DNA from: Paenibacillus sp. oral taxon 786 str. D14 | GTDB taxonomy: Bacteria > Bacillota > Bacilli > Paenibacillales > Paenibacillaceae | Assembly: GCF_000159955.1 (NCBI RefSeq) | Contig: NZ_GG695980.1 | Location: 99,490 to 125,469, forward strand | Length of the DNA: 25,980 bases | Direction: 5' to 3' | Part shown: piece by piece, positions 23,681-25,980 of the stretch | Layout of the letters: every line of letters starts with the position of its first letter | Position numbering within the stretch: position 1 is the first letter of the stretch | Position numbers and translations under genes: made by a program | Notes under the pieces: generated by a model | Seen by the model: the letters and a program-made list of their open reading frames with translations, nothing else | Told to the model about the DNA's origin: nothing | The model's database searches: none

Positions 23681-23818
23681 ACTTTATTGTATTTAGGCGA
23701 GAAGACTCCATCCTCAGCGAAGCAGGGTGGAGATGAATCGCCTTCGGACAAGGGATAACCCTCAACAATCTAACTAGTATTTTTCAAATAATGGGGATAC
23801 TTTCACATGAATGTATAC

Positions 23819-23824
23819 TATAAT
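23819..23824 (+). promoter_or_regulatory. -10 box of the tnpB promoter
   Basis: TATAAT at 23819-23824 precedes tnpB by 36 nt. The region 17 nt upstream has no good -35 hexamer, so the promoter is probably weak. Confidence 0.4.
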
Positions 23825-23859
23825 AGAAACAAATGTTCCTGTGAAAAGAGGTGAGTATC

Positions 23860-24981
23860 ATGCTAGTCAATAAAGCATATAAGTTTCGCATCTATCCGAA
23901 TAAAGAACAAGAAATTCTAATTGCCAAAACGATTGGTTGCAGTCGATTTGTGTTTAATTATTTTTGGGACAAGTGGAATCAAGCATACAAAGAAAACGGC
24001 AAAGGCTTAACCTACCATGCTTGTTCCGCCAGACTTCCCCACCTCAAGAAAGAATTCGCATGGTTAAAAGAAGTCGATAGCATTGCGATTCAATCCTCAC
24101 TCAAAAACCTCGCTGATTCGTTTTCTCGTTTCTTCAAGAAACAGAATAAAGCACCACGTTTCAAGTCTAAGAAGAATAAGGTACAATCTTACACGACAAA
24201 GCACACAAACAATAATATCGCCATTGTTGGTAACAAAATCAAATTACCGAAACTGGGTCTTGTTCGTTTTGCAAAAAGTCGCGAACTTGAAGGTCGAATT
24301 CTTAACGTTACAGTTAGACGTCATCCAAGTGGCAAATACTCAGTATCCATTCTTGTCGAAACAGAAGTGAATCCATTACCAAAAACAGATTCTGCTATTG
24401 GTATTGATGTTGGGTTAAAAGACTTTGCGATCTTGTCAGACGAAACAGTATATAAGAATCCTAAATTCTTCCGTACATTGGAGAAAAAATTAGCAAAAGC
24501 ACAACGTATACTGTCAAGACGAAAAAAAGGTTCTTCGAATTGGCATAAACAACGAATCAAGGTTGCAAGGTTACATGAAAAAATGACGAACGCAAGAAAG
24601 GATTACCTGCATAAAATCTCTACCGAAATCATCAAAAACCACGATGTCATCGGGATTGAAGATTTGCAAGTATCCAATCTGTTAAAGAACTACAAATTAG
24701 CAAAAGCTATTAGTGAAGTAAGTTGGTCAGAGTTTCGCACCATGCTTGAATACAAGGCAAAATGGTACGGAAAACAGGTTATAACAGTTGCGAAAACCTT
24801 CCCTTCCAGTCAACTATGTTCTAGTTGTGGCTACCGCAACAAAGACGTTAAGAATCTCGCATTGCGTGAGTGGGAATGCAAAGAATGTGGTACACATCAC
24901 GACAGGGATATTAACGCAAGTAGGAATCTTAAAAATGAAGCCATAAGACTTCTAACCGCAGGAACTGCGGGGATAGCCTAA
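23860..24981 (+). CDS. tnpB: TnpB, RNA-guided nuclease of the IS200/IS605 family
   Basis: This 373-residue protein starts at the ATG 23860 behind AGAGGTGA; a GTG three codons earlier is also in frame. The N-terminal part ([20 protein letters not shown]) is the typical TnpB start. The RuvC triad is complete: D183 ([10 protein letters not shown]), E267 (VIGIEDLQV) and D350 ([10 protein letters not shown]). A zinc finger of C320, C323, C340 and C343 lies between the second and third catalytic residues. TnpB is the ancestor of Cas12 and cuts DNA guided by an omegaRNA made from the transposon right end, which favours retention of the element at the vacated site. The sequence appears intact. It runs opposite to the Tad genes. 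Confidence 0.9.
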   Translation: MLVNKAYKFRIYPNKEQEILIAKTIGCSRFVFNYFWDKWNQAYKENGKGLTYHACSARLPHLKKEFAWLKEVDSIAIQSSLKNLADSFSRFFKKQNKAPRFKSKKNKVQSYTTKHTNNNIAIVGNKIKLPKLGLVRFAKSRELEGRILNVTVRRHPSGKYSVSILVETEVNPLPKTDSAIGIDVGLKDFAILSDETVYKNPKFFRTLEKKLAKAQRILSRRKKGSSNWHKQRIKVARLHEKMTNARKDYLHKISTEIIKNHDVIGIEDLQVSNLLKNYKLAKAISEVSWSEFRTMLEYKAKWYGKQVITVAKTFPSSQLCSSCGYRNKDVKNLALREWECKECGTHHDRDINASRNLKNEAIRLLTAGTAGIA

Positions 24982-25061
24982 TAAAAAACTTTCGGTTACG
25001 AAGGTGTTCTTAGGAATCTCCATCTTCAAATTTCGTAAGAAATTAAGGTGGAGTAGTTCAA
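24950..25061 (+). ncRNA. Predicted omegaRNA (reRNA) scaffold at the element's right end
   Basis: The 3' end of tnpB and the right end form three consecutive hairpins: CCGCAG-gaa-CTGCGG (24956-24970), CTTTCG-gtta-CGAAGG (24989-25004, one wobble), and the large right-end stem (25018-25053), followed by TAGTTCAA. In TnpB systems the omegaRNA overlaps the tnpB 3' end and ends at the element border, and the guide is the next ~16-20 nt. Here the guide would start TGTACAAACCATCGTTTT from 25062, which is the 3' end of the cpaE-like gene. The exact 5' end is not known. Confidence 0.6.
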
Positions 25062-25980
25062 TGTACAAACCATCGTTTTCTTTTTGCCTTGGGCTGCTCC
25101 AGCCAATAAGCAAGTTCCCCTGCATCCGTAAATGGATTAGCCTCTAGAAGATTCATAATAGAGGTTATAGATGGGAACATCTCTCTAAATTCCTTGATCA
25201 TATCTTCATCGGCATAGTTAATGATGAATGATGATTTTCTCAAGAGAACAGAGAGTTCGTTCAGATGTTGGACGATATAGTGCAAATCCCATGGTGCAGC
25301 TGAGAGCGTAATGAGTTGATATGGGCAACGCAAAAATTCTTGCGCAGCCGAATTCATTTTTAATCTTCCTTCGTTCTCATCCACCAATACGCCAAGGTCA
25401 AGAATAACTGAGTCATACTCGAGCGTATAAACTTCAGCTACATCAAATGGTGAACGATTAGGGAAGAAATCAATACCGTGTCGCTTGAACTTTAAACCGT
25501 CAAAATCTGTAGCAAAACTCACGATGTCTGATGGTCTGGGCTTATTCCTATATTCAACAAAAGCCGTTTTCAATCCCTTACTCGCTGTCTCATAGGCAAT
25601 CTGGAGGGCTGTGTGTGTATTACCACTCCTACGTGCCAGTCCCCCAACTGCAACGATGTAGGGCTGGGATACATGATAGATCGGCAGTTTCTCCGGTTGA
25701 GAATCGGTTTTGTTCTGCTTATCCATGTCTACATATTCCTGTTTTTCTTTTAAAGTAACAGGACTCTCTACATGATCTGTTAACTCACGGGCTTCTCTCT
25801 CTTTACTTTCATCATTTACCGGTACAGTAATTTTTTCAGCCCGTTTAAATCCCCTTGTCCAGTCGGACAACAGCGTCTGAACCTTCCCCTTATTCTTCTC
25901 TAAAGAAAATCCAACTTTCCTCTCAACTTTCTTTTGAAACGCCGGTAATTCAGGATTAAAGCCAGGAATATCAGCCAATG
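25058..25980 (-). CDS. CpaE-like deviant P-loop ATPase, 5' end outside the window
   Basis: About 306 residues are visible; the reading frame is open to the right edge and no good start site is seen, so the N-terminus is probably missing. After a charged linker (~1-105) comes a ParA/MinD-like domain: IVAVGGLARRSGNTHTALQI in place of the P-loop, then KTAFVEYRN, then YDSVILDLGVLVD as the Walker B strand, then LITLSAAPWDLHYIVQHLNE. The GKT lysine is absent, as in several Firmicute Tad-locus CpaE relatives that use a G-x-x-x-R-x-G-T-T-H-type loop. It is the first Tad gene here and probably polar-localises the pilus machine. The last codon is V-H and the stop TGA is supplied by the inserted IS element, whose end overlaps 25058-25061. 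Confidence 0.65.
   Translation of the reverse strand, partial: LADIPGFNPELPAFQKKVERKVGFSLEKNKGKVQTLLSDWTRGFKRAEKITVPVNDESKEREARELTDHVESPVTLKEKQEYVDMDKQNKTDSQPEKLPIYHVSQPYIVAVGGLARRSGNTHTALQIAYETASKGLKTAFVEYRNKPRPSDIVSFATDFDGLKFKRHGIDFFPNRSPFDVAEVYTLEYDSVILDLGVLVDENEGRLKMNSAAQEFLRCPYQLITLSAAPWDLHYIVQHLNELSVLLRKSSFIINYADEDMIKEFREMFPSITSIMNLLEANPFTDAGELAYWLEQPKAKRKRWFVH

Larger units (their letters stand above)
23688..25061 (+). mobile_element. IS200/IS605-type element with tnpB only
   Basis: The element has a left-end hairpin (CTCCATCCT at 23706-23714 with the AGGGTGGAG arm at 23724-23732, nested in GGCGA 23696-23700 and TCGCC 23738-23742) and a right-end hairpin (CTCCATCTT 25018-25026 with AAGGTGGAG 25045-25053, an inner AATTTC/GAAATT stem, then TAGTTCAA). 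Same-strand subterminal hairpins without inverted termini are diagnostic of the IS200/IS605 family. The right end ends TTCAA as in ISDra2-type elements. The left boundary is taken after TTTAT (23683-23687), which would be the target-adjacent motif; this is inferred and could be off by a few bases. There is no tnpA, so the element needs a transposase from elsewhere. Confidence 0.7.

Noticed and set aside
23697..25061. CRISPR-like array or group II intron around tnpB
   Set aside because: The repeated CTCCATC hairpins occur once at each end of the element and fit IS200/IS605 ends; there are no regular spacers or intron domains.
1..25980. tRNA, rRNA or CRISPR genes
   Set aside because: None was found on reading through both strands; no cloverleaf, rRNA core or regular repeat-spacer pattern was seen.

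Overview
The window looks like chromosomal DNA of a low-to-mid GC Firmicute, most likely Paenibacillaceae (Paenibacillus or Brevibacillus). The clues are strong GGAGG-type ribosome binding sites with some GTG/TTG starts, proteins with paired copper-amine-oxidase-N stalk repeats, a very large SLH-anchored surface protein with fibronectin type III repeats, and a Firmicute-type Tad/Flp locus. This assignment is inference from gene content; no species marker is present.

The backbone is a minus-strand Tad (tight adherence, type IVc) pilus locus read from right to left. It holds a CpaE-like protein (running off the right edge), a second degenerate CpaE/MinD-like protein, the TadA/CpaF ATPase, TadB and TadC platform proteins, a short Flp-type pilin, two TadE/DUF4320-like pseudopilins, a CpaB-like SAF protein, and a 1652-residue secreted protein with about eight FN3-like repeats and three C-terminal SLH domains. 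At the left end, still on the minus strand, are a secreted stalk-repeat protein, a secreted CARDB protein and the first 54 codons of an A24 prepilin peptidase. These look like the far end of the same locus. A small type I toxin gene of the holin-like family sits between the CARDB gene and the peptidase.

Between these two parts lies about 8.5 kb (roughly 4.1-12.7 kb) that looks like an inserted accessory island. It contains a Panacea-domain antitoxin with a PemK/MazF-like toxin; a divergent HTH-TPR (RRNPP/AimR-like) regulator carrying a 1-nt frameshift in an A7 run; a 33-codon secreted-peptide gene overlapping the 3' end of that regulator; a wreck of IS3 and IS256 transposase fragments; a complete XRE-Mod-Res type III restriction-modification operon; and a small orphan gene. 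Palindromes lie over several of the promoters.

On the right, an IS200/IS605-type element carrying only tnpB, with its omegaRNA-like right end, has inserted at the last codon of the partial cpaE-like gene. The stop codon of that gene now comes from the element. The most promising subjects for follow-up are the frameshifted receptor-peptide pair, the Panacea/PemK-like pair with palindromes over its -35 and -10, the SLH/FN3 giant coupled to a Tad pilus, and the TnpB insertion.
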